From assembly GCA_013115125.1 (NCBI GenBank), contig JABANN010000448.1:1-28384 (forward strand): a stretch of DNA of 28,384 nucleotides, in the 5' to 3' direction. Source of the DNA: Perkinsus olseni (Eukaryota > Perkinsozoa > Perkinsida). Positions 9,379 through 19,879 of this stretch are shown in pieces; positions within the stretch are counted from its first letter, which is position 1, and the number at the start of each line of letters is the position of its first letter. Made by a program: the position numbers and the translations under genes. Below the pieces are notes generated by a model, which worked only from the letters and a program-made list of their open reading frames with translations, had not been told where the DNA came from and ran no database searches.

Positions 9379-10530
9379 TCAGTGAAAGATTCGGACGGCC
9401 ATAAGTCCGGCCGCCACTGCAAGTCCGTCGACGGAAAGCCTACTAGCAGTGGGTCGGCCGGTTGCTGCTGTCTGTCCTGCCTCCTCCGCCATAACACGGA
9501 GATTCACCGGTGCTGTGTGAAGCTCTGCTGATGGCTGCGTCGTCCGCTGCTCAGTGTGCTGGTCTTGGCCCGCCATTGGAGAGGTTATCTAAATCACGAC
9601 CAGTACAGAAACGACGACGATATTTGAATTGGGAGAATTGCTCTATGAGGATTATAATTCCACCACTCGGATCAATTTCCCACCTGAGTGGCTCCTGCGT
9701 CCTCCTCCTCAGTAGGGAGGTCGGGCGGCGGCTGGACCATTGACGGGACGGCCACCACAACGTCTCCAGTGTTATCGAAGTCTGCCTGGCTCCGATGGAA
9801 GGGGTTCGAAGTGTCGACATCTAAGACAGGTGTAACGAGCGGTGTGCAGCCTCGCCGGATGAGAATGTCGTCGTCCTCGAGCTGAGTGGCAATCCTCGAG
9901 TTTAAATACAGCATGCACGGATCATAGATCATGTACGATACTCGCTCTCCAGAAGACATGCCCAATTCCAAGCATGGTCGTCTTCTCAGAATTGGAGCAA
10001 CGAACTGCGGGCACGACAGACCGGCTCACCTGTCAGTGATTGCCGAGACTTTTGCCCTCCACTGTTGCCTTCACGTCCCAGGGTTTGCTGTTTCCTCGCG
10101 GTACTCTTCTCAACAGCTTGAACGAAGGTATTCCGATCTATCTCCCCATGCACGTCTACGTGGTCAACCTGAACAAGCAAGTCGACATTCGGAAGGGCGC
10201 CCGATTCCCTTTAAGAGAACCCCCAATGGCTGTGCGGCGACCTAGCCGGAAGAGCGCGGCGAGCGCAGTTGAACCCTACGATATTCGTCAGGGACTTCCT
10301 GAGAAGCTCTGCCTGGTTGTTAGACAAAGTGTCGACGAGGCGTTCCACATTCACCAGTGATACTCTCCTGACACGAAGAGAGTGGGAATACGACAGCGAC
10401 GGTCCTTGTAGACCCACCTGCTGTTTCGAGGGTTCAGAGCCGAGAACAGATCCAAGGCTTGCTGCTGTTGCTGCTGCTGTTGCTGTTGTGATGAGGGTGG
10501 CGGCAGGCCTTGGAGAAGAGAGGGTGGCAT
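9379..10530 (-). CDS. Minus-strand gene with a poly-Gln start, unrecognised
   Basis: Exon 1 (10418-10530) starts MPPSLLQGLPPPSS and continues with about ten Gln, then ALDLFSALNPRNS. A 50-nt GTGGGT...CAG intron leads in phase to 10280-10367 (RVSLVNVERLVDTLSNNQ, AELLRKSLTNI). A 111-nt intron then leads in phase 0 to 10030-10168 (VDHVDVHGEIDRNTFVQAVE). The next exon, 9684-10004, holds ERVSYMIYDPCMLYLN, DDDILIRRGC and an acidic end TEEEDAGATQ. It joins in phase 0 to 9379-9558 (HTEQRTTQPSAELHTAPVNL and a stop). The junction between 10030 and 10004 does not close in phase as I read it, so that border is provisional. A regulatory or structural protein with a disordered, Gln-rich N-terminus is likely. 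Kinship with the coiled-coil gene below 9146 is possible. Confidence 0.62.
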
Positions 10531-10672
10531 AATTCAAACAACAGGCGCGCAGGAATGGCGTGACAGCCTGTCGAAAGAAGCGGATGCCTCTGTCAGGCAG
10601 ACACGCCCGAACTCGATAGTCTTAGCGTCAACGATCCACAAGGGGGAGTAACGACGGCTATCATGCAGAAGC
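10531..10672. other. Divergent intergenic region
   Basis: Lies between the start of the minus-strand poly-Gln gene (10530) and the plus-strand gene (10673). At about 140 nt it must hold both promoters. I see no TATA-like box or other recognisable element. Confidence 0.4.
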
Positions 10673-11274
10673 ATGAGGGGACAAGTCGGCGGCTGCCGGA
10701 GCGAGACTACCCAGACGCCAGCGAGGCCGCTGGAGCTTCCTATCGGGGACGCTCCGGGCTCGCCTGAGTGACCATGATCATTCGGAAGCCCGTGCTACTT
10801 TATTACCTGCATGCAGGCCTGTGAACTGCGCCTCTTCTTGGACCCCCCAGAGCGGTATCAACACAAGCCTTAGCGTCGAGCACTCTTCGATAGTGTCGAC
10901 GCATACCGTTCAAGCGTCTGATGGAATATCATTCTGAGGACCCACTGCAGGTCGCATCAGTCCTACTCTAGTTTCTGATTGATACATTCCCTCCCGCTAC
11001 TGCATTGCCTCGCCAACGCCTCGGCCCGTCGCATTTCCTCGTTCAGGGGTGGTACCCTGCAGATCGGTATTCAGGAGTCAGGTAGGAAACGAGATGCAGG
11101 AGTAAGATCCATAGGAAGATAAGACTTTCTCGTCTTTCCATGGACCCTTCCTTTGAGTTTACAGAGTGTTGGAGATCTCCCACCTCGGTCAAACGTTGGC
11201 CCTCAGCTCTCGACGGGGTCTACACGGTCCGCTTCATCGAGCACACCAACCAAGACACATCTACTTGGAAATGA
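10673..11274 (+). CDS. Small four-exon gene, unrecognised
   Basis: Made of short exons: 10673-10767 (MRGQVGGCRSETTQTPARPL), 10817 to about 10892 (PVNCASSWTPQSGINTSLSV), 10972-11081 (FLIDTFPPATALPRQRLGPS, then HFLVQGWYPADRYSGV) and 11115-11274 (MDPSFEFTECWRSP inside it; ends DTSTWK stop). The first intron (10768-10816) and the last (11082-11114, only 33 nt) are GT-AG and close in phase. The second donor is a choice among several. An in-frame alternative ATG at 10663 belongs to another frame. Aromatic and proline residues are common. I do not recognise a domain. Its 3' end faces the minus-strand gene ending at 11408, so the two are convergent with overlapping 3' regions. Confidence 0.55.
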
Positions 11275-11280
11275 TTCAAA

Positions 11281-11286
11281 TTTATT
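11281..11286 (-). promoter_or_regulatory. AATAAA poly(A)-type signal for the minus-strand gene
   Basis: The plus strand reads TTTATT here, giving AATAAA on the minus strand about 120 nt past the TAA at 11408-11410. It sits only 7 nt beyond the stop of the convergent plus-strand gene. The hexamer match is exact; its use is inferred. Confidence 0.35.
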
Positions 11287-11407
11287 ATGTGAAGATTTAT
11301 GGAACTTGGAGAGATATCGATGACCCAAAATTGAGATAGAAAAATACGAGACGGGAAATGGTGAAGAACGTTTCTGCTGGACTGCAGTCGCGGAGAGACG
11401 TTAGAAC

Positions 11408-12300
11408 TTACAGTGACGGGAGGGTGATGGCGTCCTTGCCAAGCAGGTTCATGAGAATTCTGTACTCATCGACTGTGACGTGTTCTATCTGATCAATCAG
11501 CATTGCGCGAGCATCATCACACGAGCTTCCATACTTGAGCCTCTCGGAAGTCCCTCAGCAAGCGTGACCAGTCAACTTTCATTACTTGAGCAGGCTTCGT
11601 CAAGTGGTGGCGGGTAATGATGGAAGACGCTGATGACGGCCTGAAGGAGCGATGCTAACGAGGTACGAGTACGTCCATCCGACGACGTGACCCCTGATCC
11701 CCTGCCCTCCATCATAAGGTGACAGTGCCAGGGCAGTGAGATGCATAGGTCCTCGATCGTCTTATCCCAGTTTCGCCAGCGTACGACGGTCGAAGGGAAA
11801 GCGATACCTCATTAGGAGAAGTTCCCCACCAGTGGGCATACCTCAACAGAGATTCCTCATCTCCAAGATTCCCTCCTTCGTATTCCTATGGATCCCCTTT
11901 ATGATCCATAAGCTGGGATAGAGGATGGAGGCATTACCACAAGAAACAAGTACCACTGGAATCCTTCACAATATGGACACGTCATCGAGAACATGTCTCA
12001 AAGCAAGCTGCCCTTCCCTCGCTCAAATCAAACACGATTTAGAACAACTACCAGCCACCATCAAAGACAATACTTTGTAGTAGTCTCTCGCCCAGGCTTA
12101 ATCGCCGAGCAAATGTCGCCGACAGCTTTCGAACAACCTGCCAAGGCCGCGCAAATGCGAAGGGAGTAATTCCCTTCGCGAAACTCCGACGATCTCTTGC
12201 TAAGTCGAGCTTTGACAGACTTTCCAATTTTTCGATAGCCCACACCGCAACAGAATCGAATTCCGTTTCTCCACAATACCGTTGGCCGACAAGAAGGGTA
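11408..12300 (-). CDS. Minus-strand split gene, C-terminal exons
   Basis: The last exon, 11408-11488, reads IEHVTVDEYRILMNLLGKDA then ITLPSL stop. A 46-nt intron (GTATGG...TCAG, 11489-11534) joins it in phase 0 to an exon reading MKVDWSRLLRDFREAQ. Further upstream on the strand, around 11640-11790, comes VVRWRNWDKTIEDLCISLPW, then a stretch with ASLLQAVISVFHHYPPPLDE. Its splice choice is ambiguous, because two alternative frames are both open. At 12146-12296 another likely exon reads TEFDSVAVWAIEKLESL then DLARDRRSFAKGIT. Leu-rich helical text of this kind occurs in helical-repeat proteins of organelle RNA metabolism, but that is only an impression. The minus-strand exons at 13.2-13.9 kb may be the same gene's N-terminal part. 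Confidence 0.5.
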
Positions 12301-12674
12301 CTAATCTACCATCTCAAGGCTACTGCACCTAACGAAGATTGAGTATCAATCGTCACTAGTGTACTCTCGAATGGAATTATCACATGCGACTGCTAACGGA
12401 GAGTTGTGAGACTTGGGAGATCCAGAGCCAGCTGAAGGCACCCCGCCATACACTCACATTAGACTTTCGCTTGCCAACAGGTCTGTGTGCTTCAAAATAA
12501 TAGCGAAGGTAAGGGTGGTAAAACCTGCGATCGACGACGTATCAGTTCAAGAACTGATCCGCGGGATCGAAAGAAACGCGCGTTGCAGAGCGTACGCTAC
12601 GCAACGACAATCGCTACAACTCACTCATTGTCCTTCGATGGTAACACTTGGAATCTTTTCATCCACCGATCATC

Positions 12675-12711
12675 TGGCCAAGGACCCGGGTTCGAATCCC
12701 GGCGACGGCAT
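12675..12711 (+). tRNA. tRNA 3'-half-like sequence
   Basis: A perfect T arm, CCGGG-TTCGAAT-CCCGG (12686-12702), is followed by CGACGGCA, like a tRNA acceptor strand. The needed 5' acceptor strand (GCCGTCG) is not found at the right distance, and the A-box region (TGGTAACACTTGG near 12639) is only approximate. It is probably a tRNA relic or a SINE-type head. It lies in the gap between, or in an intron of, minus-strand gene parts. Confidence 0.45.
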
Positions 12712-13229
12712 CCCCCGATGCGACCCTCCTTGAGCTTGAATGAATCGCTGGTCACAAGCCCATTGGGTGCCGTCCAGGCGGCGGAAGCTCGGGCATCCGA
12801 TGTATGAGTGCTCGAAGCGAAGCTGCTCATCGTGCCTGACGAGTACTTGTGAAACACGTGGATCAATCTCAGATACTCTTCAGCCAGGTGAACGTGAGAT
12901 GTGGTAACATACGATACGGAGAGCCTCCGTTATTCGAGGATAGCCCGACCAGTCAATGGGTGCTTGCGTTGCTGGTGCCGGAATGAGTGACTGTACGATA
13001 GTGCAGTAATCCGGTCCGATAAGGGAGCGCATCGAGAGGTGGTTAGCAGGTTGATTAATCCAATTGTATCAGAGGGTGTTGAGTGGTTCATCATCTCCGC
13101 CAGCACAGGAGCTTCCCAAACCCATGCGTGACGACTACATAACCGGCAGGTCTTACTTCTCTTAGTGCTTGACATAGTGCTGCACAGAGACGTCCTAAGA
13201 TGACACCATGACAACCACCGTGCGGGGGC

Positions 13230-13870
13230 AAGTGGACTACTCCCGGTAGAGACTCTTGTCGTACATCTCCTCGCTCTCATCATCTATATAAAGCGGCCTG
13301 AAGGAACTGTAATCTTCATATCGCCGATCCTCTCGCTAAAGCTAAGCAGCAGATGAAAGATTGGATTCCAAATGGCAACATCCGGGTGTTGTGTCGTTCT
13401 CAATCACTAAGTCCTTCACAGTACGCTGATGGGCGACGACCTCCCCGACAGACCTGTCGAAGTAGGATCTGATGTGAGTGCAAAGCTCTGGATTGTGGTT
13501 GGAATAAAGTCTAGTCAGACGGTTGTTCCATAAGTACGGCATGGACCTGGCCATAAGGACTTCCCGACGCACACTAGGCAACAGCACTGACTTCGAGGAC
13601 TCGATGCTACTCGTGGTACTGTCGCCGGTAGATTCTGATGGAAAAACCGTAAAATCGCTGTCTCGGTGAGAAGGGAGGACCTCTGTCGAGTCGGGCTTTA
13701 ATGGTTTGCCGTTGAGCTGCCTTCGATGCACGCCTGTCTTCTGATGGTGTTGCTACTAATAAGAGACGACGATGCATTGAGAATAGATCATGTCGAAGCC
13801 CGCACAACACACATGACCAGCATGCCGTTATGACAGCTTCCGAGGGTGCCCGGCAAACCACTTCTGGCAC
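13230..13870 (-). CDS. Minus-strand exons, unrecognised
   Basis: The long minus-strand frame at 13342-13731 reads STEVLPSHRDSDFTVFPSES, SLRREVLMARSM-like VRREVLMARSMPYLWNNRL, then HIRSYFDRSVGEVVAHQRTV and KDLVIENDTTPGC. Codon use and composition look real. Below it, around 13230-13310, a short exon reads FRPLYIDDESEEMYDKSLYR after an AG acceptor. Above it a possible start, MHRRLLLVATPSEDRRASKA (about 13770-13774), is in another frame, so a splice or a different start is needed. Nothing identifies the family. It may be the N-terminal part of the minus-strand gene ending at 11408, in which case the tRNA-like sequence at 12.7 kb would be intronic. Confidence 0.42.
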
Positions 13871-14243
13871 GGCATTTTACGTGAAAAAATCAATTCCAGA
13901 ATTGATTCTAAGTTCTAGAATTCCAGGAGTGCTTCCAGGACAGAATTTAACGTGCGAAAGACGATCTTTGAAGGGCTCAGGAGAGTATCGACTCTATTGA
14001 ATATTCGGTGTTAATTAAACAGGGGGTGGCCCCGGCCTGCCTCGCTCACGGCCGCCCGAAGCGACATTTCGGGCGTGCGCCATTTATCCTAATGTTTTCA
14101 TGCATTTCTTGCAGTAAGGTGTTTTGTCCTTGTGGCTGTCTTCTTCCGTCACAGCGCAGCGCAACTCTCGCTTTTGTCGTCGTTTGAATGTGTCGTCGAA
14201 AACAGTCGGCCCTCGAGGGAACGAAGGGGCTCAGTCAAAGGTG
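13871..14243. other. Divergent promoter region before the kinase
   Basis: No exon is firm here. It holds two hairpins, CAATTC/GAATTG (about 13890-13904) and GCCCGAA/TTCGGGC (about 14054-14074). The frame of the kinase stays open back to about 14115 without an ATG, so 5' UTR or an extra non-ATG N-terminus is possible; I prefer the ATG at 14244. Confidence 0.4.
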
Positions 14244-16937
14244 ATGCCTTTTCCCTTGTGCTCTTCCTCGAACTGGGTGTTTGATGATGACAGGTACGAC
14301 GAGACGGGTGAGGTGATCTACGGCCAAGGGTTCACCTGTGTCGTCACTCTTGCCAAGGATCGACGCACTGATAAGGTAATACTACTCTTACTGGACCTTT
14401 CCTTCTCAGTCAGGGCGCGGCCTGTAACGATCATGAATCAACCTCAGGATATCTCCTAGTACTATTAATAGTATAGATCTAGTATCTAGTATACAGTGCT
14501 CCGAAGAATCTTACGAGATTTCCTGATGTTTTTTCAATCCTCGCTCTTTACTTTCATCTCCGTGAATTTATATACTATCTTCATCGCACTACCATTACAT
14601 ATAAGTTATATGATATAACGTGTTCGAGAAACAGACCCTAACTCGTGATCGTTACAGGGAATTTGCATTTTCAGGAATATTCTGAAATTATTTGGACAAC
14701 TATAGAAGCCCTCGTGACGGCATGGTTTTTCTTGGTCCTCACAAGATCAACTTCCTCTTTGCAATTGATCGTTATTGCAGATCTATTCTTATCGAATATT
14801 CAAAAACTTGGGTATCATCACTCTTGACCACTGGTCTGCCGAAACTCATTCCACTATCGTCTATCTCGGTGTCAGAAATCTCAATTTTCCCGCGCTTATG
14901 AGCTTGCCCAGCAGACGGGACGCGCTGAGTGATGGTTCTGTTGTTGGCAGGAAGTGGCAGTGAAGGCGATATTGAAGTCCAAGCTGTACAGTGAAGCTGA
15001 GCTGGAGAGGGCTAGGTGACATCGTAGGGGCTCGCGGTGATGGCGTAATGGGTTGCTTCAGAGCGGAAGTATCTTGGCACTCTCAACTATCGCATCCGTA
15101 CATATTACCAGTACTCGAGACCGAAGAGACTGATAAGAGCTTAGTACTCATTACTCCTTATGGTGAGAAATAATGCTATTTCGGCGAGGAGTGGTATGGA
15201 TTTTCAGCTCCCATGGGCGATCTGTATCATTTGACAAAATGCGCTACTCTTCCCGAACGAGCTGTGAGAAACTGTGTCAGTCAGGTGAGAAACGATGTCG
15301 CCGGGAATCGAACCCGCGACCTTTCTCTCCTTGTCAGTTGGTTAGTGCCATCGACTATCTCCACCGAAAGGGTCTCGTGCATGGAGATATCAAACCGGTA
15401 CTGGCAGCCTGACCGCGCGCCACGAAATTGATGTCCTCGTCCAACAGAATTGGCTCGTTTCAGCACAACGTTCTCGTGTATGAGCGCAAGGATCGGCTGA
15501 TCATCCAGTTATGTGATTTTGGATTCACGGAACCGGTCAGAGAGGATACGCGCAAGATCGCCTTCACTTCCCTTCGCGGTACGTGCTAATTAGTGCTTCG
15601 CTCCGCTGTTAGATTTGGCATTCAGGCACTTCTGGATATTTCGCCCCCGAGCAACTGGCAAAGAGAAATTACGACGGTCTGGTCGATATGTTTGCCCTAG
15701 GAATCACAGCGTTCACTATGCTGTGTGTAAGAAGACTGCTGCTGCTTCGCTCCGCTCAAAATATGTGTGTTATTTTCAGGGCTATGAACCTTTCTATCCT
15801 CTGAATGTGTTCCACGAGCCAATAGAGTTTCATGATGAGTGCTGGAGTGGAATCAGTGATCATGCTAAGGATTTTATTATGAGGTAGTATTGGGATATCG
15901 GTGGGAATAGTGTATGGGGAGGGGTCAGAGATGGACTTGCAATCGTGCCGTTCTTGGCTTTTATACATACTAGCTCGGCGCTACGGAGTAGGGACTGAGC
16001 GAATCGTGTTCACACAAGCACTTCGCAGCAGTCTTCTAGTGTACCACTGAAAACAACGGTCAAGTTTTATTACTCGCAAGGAGTTGTCGGAAAGTTGGTA
16101 TGGTATTTTTTGCGAGCGATGTAACACTGACCAATCCCGTTCGAGCCTCTGATGATGGTCACTGGTTTTCCGAACGAGACAGGCTCGTGAGGCCAAGTGC
16201 CGCATCTCTTGGAATCCTTACTGACCGATGGACGCCGACCTTGAAAATTCGATTTGGATTCATTGTAATTCAAAGATGTTCTGTGAGCAGCCGCGTCTGG
16301 TCTTCTGGTGGCGTTCTCTTGGACCCTAGAGTGACCAGAGTATTTGTTCGAGTATGATCTCGATACCTCGATTCCGGTATAACGTGAAGGCAAATTTGAA
16401 CGATTCTGAGAAAATTCTCTCGGGATGGTTTATTATGGCGACTATCGACCATTGGGGCGCTAACGGAAGGGGGGATGAGGTTCGAAGGGCATGTACGTAC
16501 GAAACAATGTCTAGACACGTGGCTGTTTGATCTCATAAAAACCTAGTTGTCACAGAGCGAATGAGGCAAAGCTTCTGTGGCTTATCATTGTACGTGGAGC
16601 TGGGACGAGCGAAGCCTAGCGGAGCGTAGCAGTGATTGCATCAAGAGGAAGTGCCTGCTCAGGTGTCTCAAGTTAGACCCCGTCCAGAGGCTTTCTGCTG
16701 ATGAGGCTATTAGACACCCATGGCTTGATTTGACCACCCCACTGGTGAGTAGTGTATCATCTCTTGCTCGACTTCGACAAACTTGCAATTCCTCAACGGT
16801 TCCCTGGTCAGCCTGACGGGATTGGTGCGGATCTCGATTTGGATTTCTGGCACCCTGCGGAAGCGGCAGCGGAGGGCATCGACTTGAATCTTATGGATTG
16901 GCAAGTTGCACCGAGTCCCCGAACGAAAGCACGGTAG
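14244..16937 (+). CDS. Serine/threonine protein kinase, CAMK-like, ten exons
   Basis: Exons 14244-14375, 14951-15015, 15062-15162, 15208-15284, 15338-15397, 15464-15578, 15626-15726, 15780-15883, 16663-16744 and 16812-16937 give 320 aa with every phase closing. Conserved landmarks in order: Gly loop GQGFTCVV (27-34), VAVK with Lys49, SHPYILPVLE, the catalytic loop HGDIKPHN (Asp142, Asn147), DFG (163-165), GTSGYFAPE (APE about 190-192), a DMFALG helix and RCLKLDPVQRLSADEAIRHP then WL, the usual subdomain XI end. All catalytic residues are present; HRD is HGD, which some active kinases also show. There is no EF-hand or regulatory domain, only an acidic 40-residue tail. It transfers phosphate from ATP to Ser/Thr, probably in the cytoplasm. 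The nine introns span 45-779 nt. Intron 4 holds a tRNA T-arm-like segment, and introns 6 and 7 share the GCTTCGCTCCGCT motif. Confidence 0.9.
15299..15321 (-). repeat. tRNA T-arm-like segment in kinase intron 4
   Basis: On the minus strand, GGTCGCGGGTTCGATTCCCG contains a full B-box (GGTTCGATTCC) with a 4-bp stem. It fills nearly half of the 53-nt intron 15285-15337, whose borders are fixed by the kinase reading frame on both sides. The stretch is too short to be a tRNA gene. Confidence 0.7.
15595..15607 (+). repeat. GCTTCGCTCCGCT intron motif, kinase intron 6
   Basis: An exact 13-nt match to those at 15744 and 24579, in the 47-nt intron 15579-15625. Confidence 0.75.
15744..15756 (+). repeat. 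GCTTCGCTCCGCT intron motif, kinase intron 7
   Basis: Second exact copy, in the 53-nt intron 15727-15779 of the same gene. Confidence 0.75.
15884..16662. other. Long kinase intron 8 (779 nt)
   Basis: It interrupts the codon between FIM-R and CLKLDP, so it is certainly intronic for the kinase. It is far longer than the other introns. Open frames on both strands at 16070-16393 overlap and I cannot tell if either is real. Its 3' end carries GAGCGAAGC (16607-16615) and AGCGGAGCG (16618-16626), inverted half-versions of the intron motif. Confidence 0.6.
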
Positions 16938-17106
16938 TATTGCAATCGATCGTTTGGGCGTGCGCTTTGTTTTATCGTCGCATAGAGTGTCTCTTGAGAT
17001 GATTGATAGTACATTATTCCAGCAAAGTTTCGCGTATACATGAGGGAAATGGGGATGGGTCGGCGCGGCCCGGGCAAACCAATCGAAGGGGACACGGCTC
17101 GCTGTG

Positions 17107-17579
17107 ATGTGGCGCGTTTTGCCGCGTAGAAGGTCAGCTTGACAGATATCCAGTGTTACCTTCTATACTTCAGCCTTGGTGGTCCGCTTGATATCGCACA
17201 AAATTATGATGAATTTGATCTGCATCGACGGGAAGAGGATTTCTGCCAATTCCCTCTCCAGTCTTTGTGAATCTTAGTTACCCCAACGGTCCGGCATTGA
17301 GCTCCTTACTGCACTCCTGTGGGGATCTAGCGGCTGGACCTACGCTCGATCAAATCACTGATAATAACAATTCTCTACTATCGCTGAAAAATGGCGGAGC
17401 GAAGCAGGGCCTTCTGGCTGCCGATTAGTCCTTCGGGTTGTCGAGGATGGTATGTAAAATATCGTTGCATTCTCCTGATGGTTGGACTGCCGTCGATTCT
17501 CACTGTATTATCTAGGGTCGATGATGCTGCGTCGCTCCGTCGTTCATTCACTCCGTTTTTACCATTTTTGTACTGATAA
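17107..17579 (+). CDS. Small split gene, unrecognised
   Basis: Exon 1 (17107-17132) reads MWRVLPRR. A 41-nt GT-AG intron joins it in phase to SLGGPLDIAQNYDEFDLHRR then EEDFCQFPLQS. Later likely exons read VFVNLSYPNGPALSSLLHS (about 17270-17320) and, after a possible intron ending GGCGGAGCGAAGCAG at 17406, GCRLVLRVVEDG joined across 17453-17516 to SMMLRRSVVHSLRF and a final NDMEYD stop. The passage from the first block to the second changes frame with no obvious intron, so the middle of the model is unsettled and two genes are possible. No domain is recognised. Confidence 0.42.
17393..17405 (-). repeat. Variant of the intron motif on the opposite strand
   Basis: GGCGGAGCGAAGC, the reverse complement of the motif with one change, sits directly before the AG acceptor of a probable intron at 17320-17406. 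Confidence 0.55.
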
Positions 17580-17662
17580 TGATATGGAGTATGATTAACA
17601 TTCATGTTACTAGTACTGTAAAATGCATAGGTATTACCTCTCAGACGGGCTTGGCCTGTCGT

Positions 17663-18060
17663 CTAAGGAACCATTGTCATCGGTACCGAGTCATTCTCGC
17701 CACGACGAGGCCCGCAGTAGACCTCACTGCATAGTATATAGGTCAAGTAGCGCTCGTCCTGGTGATCGATATGGTTTAGTTGGGTGACAATATCCGTTTT
17801 CTGAATCTCCTTCCCTGTATCAAGTTCGGTCTCTGTGGTAGACCGTAAGCTCAATTGGTGGTAGAAGGTGGACGGTATCAATATAATGTTAATGATTTGA
17901 TCATCATCGTCATCACGAGGATGAGGCTGGTCGTCGTGTTGTGGACGGTGGGAGAGGGAGAGCTCCGATGATAGGGGCTTCGGTGGGGATTTGCACGGTA
18001 GTGGAGTAACTCGTTTTTTAGTGGAAACTGCATTATACACGGCCGTGGTAGATTGTACGA
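17663..18060 (-). CDS. Possible minus-strand gene
   Basis: A minus-strand frame reads TELDTGKEIQKTDIVTQLNH, then IDHQDERYLTYILCSEVY, ending TMVP stop at 17663. The plus strand here has many stops in all frames, unlike the shadows elsewhere. The upstream part is Pro/Ser/Asp-rich low-complexity text, and the start codon and introns are unresolved. It would lie tail to tail with the gene at 17107-17579. Confidence 0.35.
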
Positions 18061-18182
18061 GTCACGAGTGAAAAGTTGATAAAACAGCGGCCGGAAGCAC
18101 TGCAGAAGGGCACTCGCTTTGTGCTTGATTCTTGTTGCCTCCTGATCCAATAATCACAGCAGCTATCAGCTAGAGACGAGGC

Positions 18183-19098
18183 ATGGTTCTTCATCCTCGA
18201 CTTTGCCGTCTGGGTGGTCGTGCTGATGTGTCGTCGTGGGTCGGCAGTTCATTTCTAATTCATTTGACAAGGCTCGACATGCGGACCATCGTTGCGAGTA
18301 GTGAGCGGCATTCCAGGAGTACTCCCTGTTGGCTCAACGACTGCATACCACGGGATGTGCTGGCTGTGGTAATGATGGGATGGGGGTGATGCGCTCTTGA
18401 AGCTGGACACGGTCTTACCAGCTCTCCTTAAGTGGGTCGGATTTGATTCAAACTAAGCTAGTCAGGTCTGTGCTTGGATTGTCAATGACTATGAGACGAC
18501 TATCAACCACAGGTCCTCAAAATTTCTGCTGACCCATAACGTGACGTTGAATAATGAAACGACTTACTGACACTCCGTTAATTACTTTCTATTATTATTC
18601 TTCGATGTGAGCGGGTTTCCCGACAAAGAGGATAACCGAAGCAGTTTGGTTCACACTGCACGAGTATCTTCAAGGAGGCTTTGATGCAGCAAATGGGTCG
18701 GGTATGGTGCAGCACTGGGAGGACGATACCAATCGGAGCTATGTTAATGCACGATAGGGGTAGAGCAGCCCTCACGCCTCTCGGAAAAAGCAGAAAAAAG
18801 GCACGTGGTGGGACTCGAACCTGGGATTCAATTGGGAACCATACAGGCCACCCTGCAGCTCCACTTTCGGTGTATTTTCGAGTCCATTTCATGATGATTG
18901 CGATACGGTTTGATCGTACGGAAGTTTCGGTTCAAGTTGGTCAATTCCTCCCGGTCGGGCCTCCGCCCCAGTGGCCAGTCGGGGCCCCCAGTCGGGGTTG
19001 TTTCTCACATGCTTAGGGTAAACGCTCGTGCCATGGAATGGCTGGAGACAGTGTGGGTTGAAAAAGTTGCCACTTCGAGTAGCTCGATTAGAGACTAG
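18183..19098 (+). CDS. Five-exon gene, unrecognised
   Basis: Exons 18183-18368, 18422-18512, 18612-18701, 18847-18935 and 18979-19098 close in phase throughout and give 191 aa. It starts MVLHPRLCRLGGRADVSSW, then PCWLNDCIPRDVLAV, LSLSGSDLIQTKLVRSVLGL, MRRLSTTAGFPTKRITEAVW, FTLHEYLQGGFDAANGS, SVYFRVHFMMIAIRFDRTEV and finally RVNARAMEWLETVWVEKV. Leu/Val-rich amphipathic segments alternate with basic ones. I know no family for it. The start may lie further upstream. The frame after 18701 also stays open to a stop at about 18756, so the intron 18702-18846 is the less certain one; that intron carries a tRNA T-arm-like segment. Confidence 0.55.
18806..18826 (-). repeat. tRNA B-box-like segment in an intron
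   Basis: The minus strand reads CCCAGGTTCGAGTCCCACCA, followed by a T-rich run. The B-box is perfect but the stem pairs only near the loop. It lies in the probable intron 18702-18846. Confidence 0.5.
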
Positions 19099-19185
19099 CA
19101 AGACTTTGAGTAGAGAAAGTCGGTACTTGAGAAACGATGCTCCTTCGTGTTAGATTTTTCAATATCTCTCCGTGAGAGAGCTCGG

Positions 19186-19562
19186 ATGGGTGCTGCCGTT
19201 GACCAGTCGAGCCCTGAACAATCTCTGCTCCCATCTGGTGGCCTTCGTGTGGACCGAGGACACCTATAGGAGTATAGCATGTGCAGGGATGGCTTGTGGT
19301 GGCGAGGTAGGGCTGGAAGGGGTCGAGGGAGAGTGACCGAACCTGGACTCTAGCACGGTTGTTAGCCTGCATGCACTGCCACGGTGCTGTACGCTCGCTT
19401 TTGGCGTTCAATTTGACCGTACTTTCTAAAGGTGTGGTCATTTTGACCATCAAGTCCGTGAGAGGTACTGGAAGTGAGGTACCGATCGATATCAGTACGG
19501 TGCCTAGTATCAGCGTTCTGATACGAAATCGCAAAACGAAAAGTTCCTTAAGAAGTTTATGA
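19186..19562 (+). CDS. Possible small gene
   Basis: Starts MGAAVDQSSPEQSLLPSGGL at 19186. Short splices may follow (GTGTGG...GTGCAG, then GTAGGG...TGTTAG) into a region whose plus frame reads LLAFNLTVLSKGVVILTIKS, then VPIDISTVPSISVLIRN and a stop at 19562. A minus-strand frame across 19088-19534 is also open, and I cannot exclude it. Exon joins are not proven by homology. Confidence 0.35.
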
Positions 19563-19860
19563 ATTTTATGTTTAAGTTGAACTTCTTATTTATGAGATGT
19601 GCCCATAGACATCTGGAGGAGCGGGGTTTTACTATGCGATAGTCATCCCAACGTCCTTCCCGCGTGCCTGTATTAGAATCCTGTGAAGCGACCTCGGTTG
19701 CCGTTGGTTGATGGACATCATTGGAGAGAGAAGTGCCGCAATGGTAATATTGGCGGGGATTCCGGAGCTGCTCGGGGGGCGCTAAAAGGGAGGAGAAATC
19801 ATGGTGTACACTTGAAAACTATCATAAAATCCAGAATCTTTCAAGTGCATTTTTGAGTAA
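19563..19860. other. Gap before the beta-propeller gene
   Basis: It may hold the first exon of the next gene (MDIIGERSAAM at 19713 followed by a GTAATA donor). Otherwise I see nothing firm. Confidence 0.35.
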
Positions 19861-19879
19861 CGCCATTCTGGTCTACTTG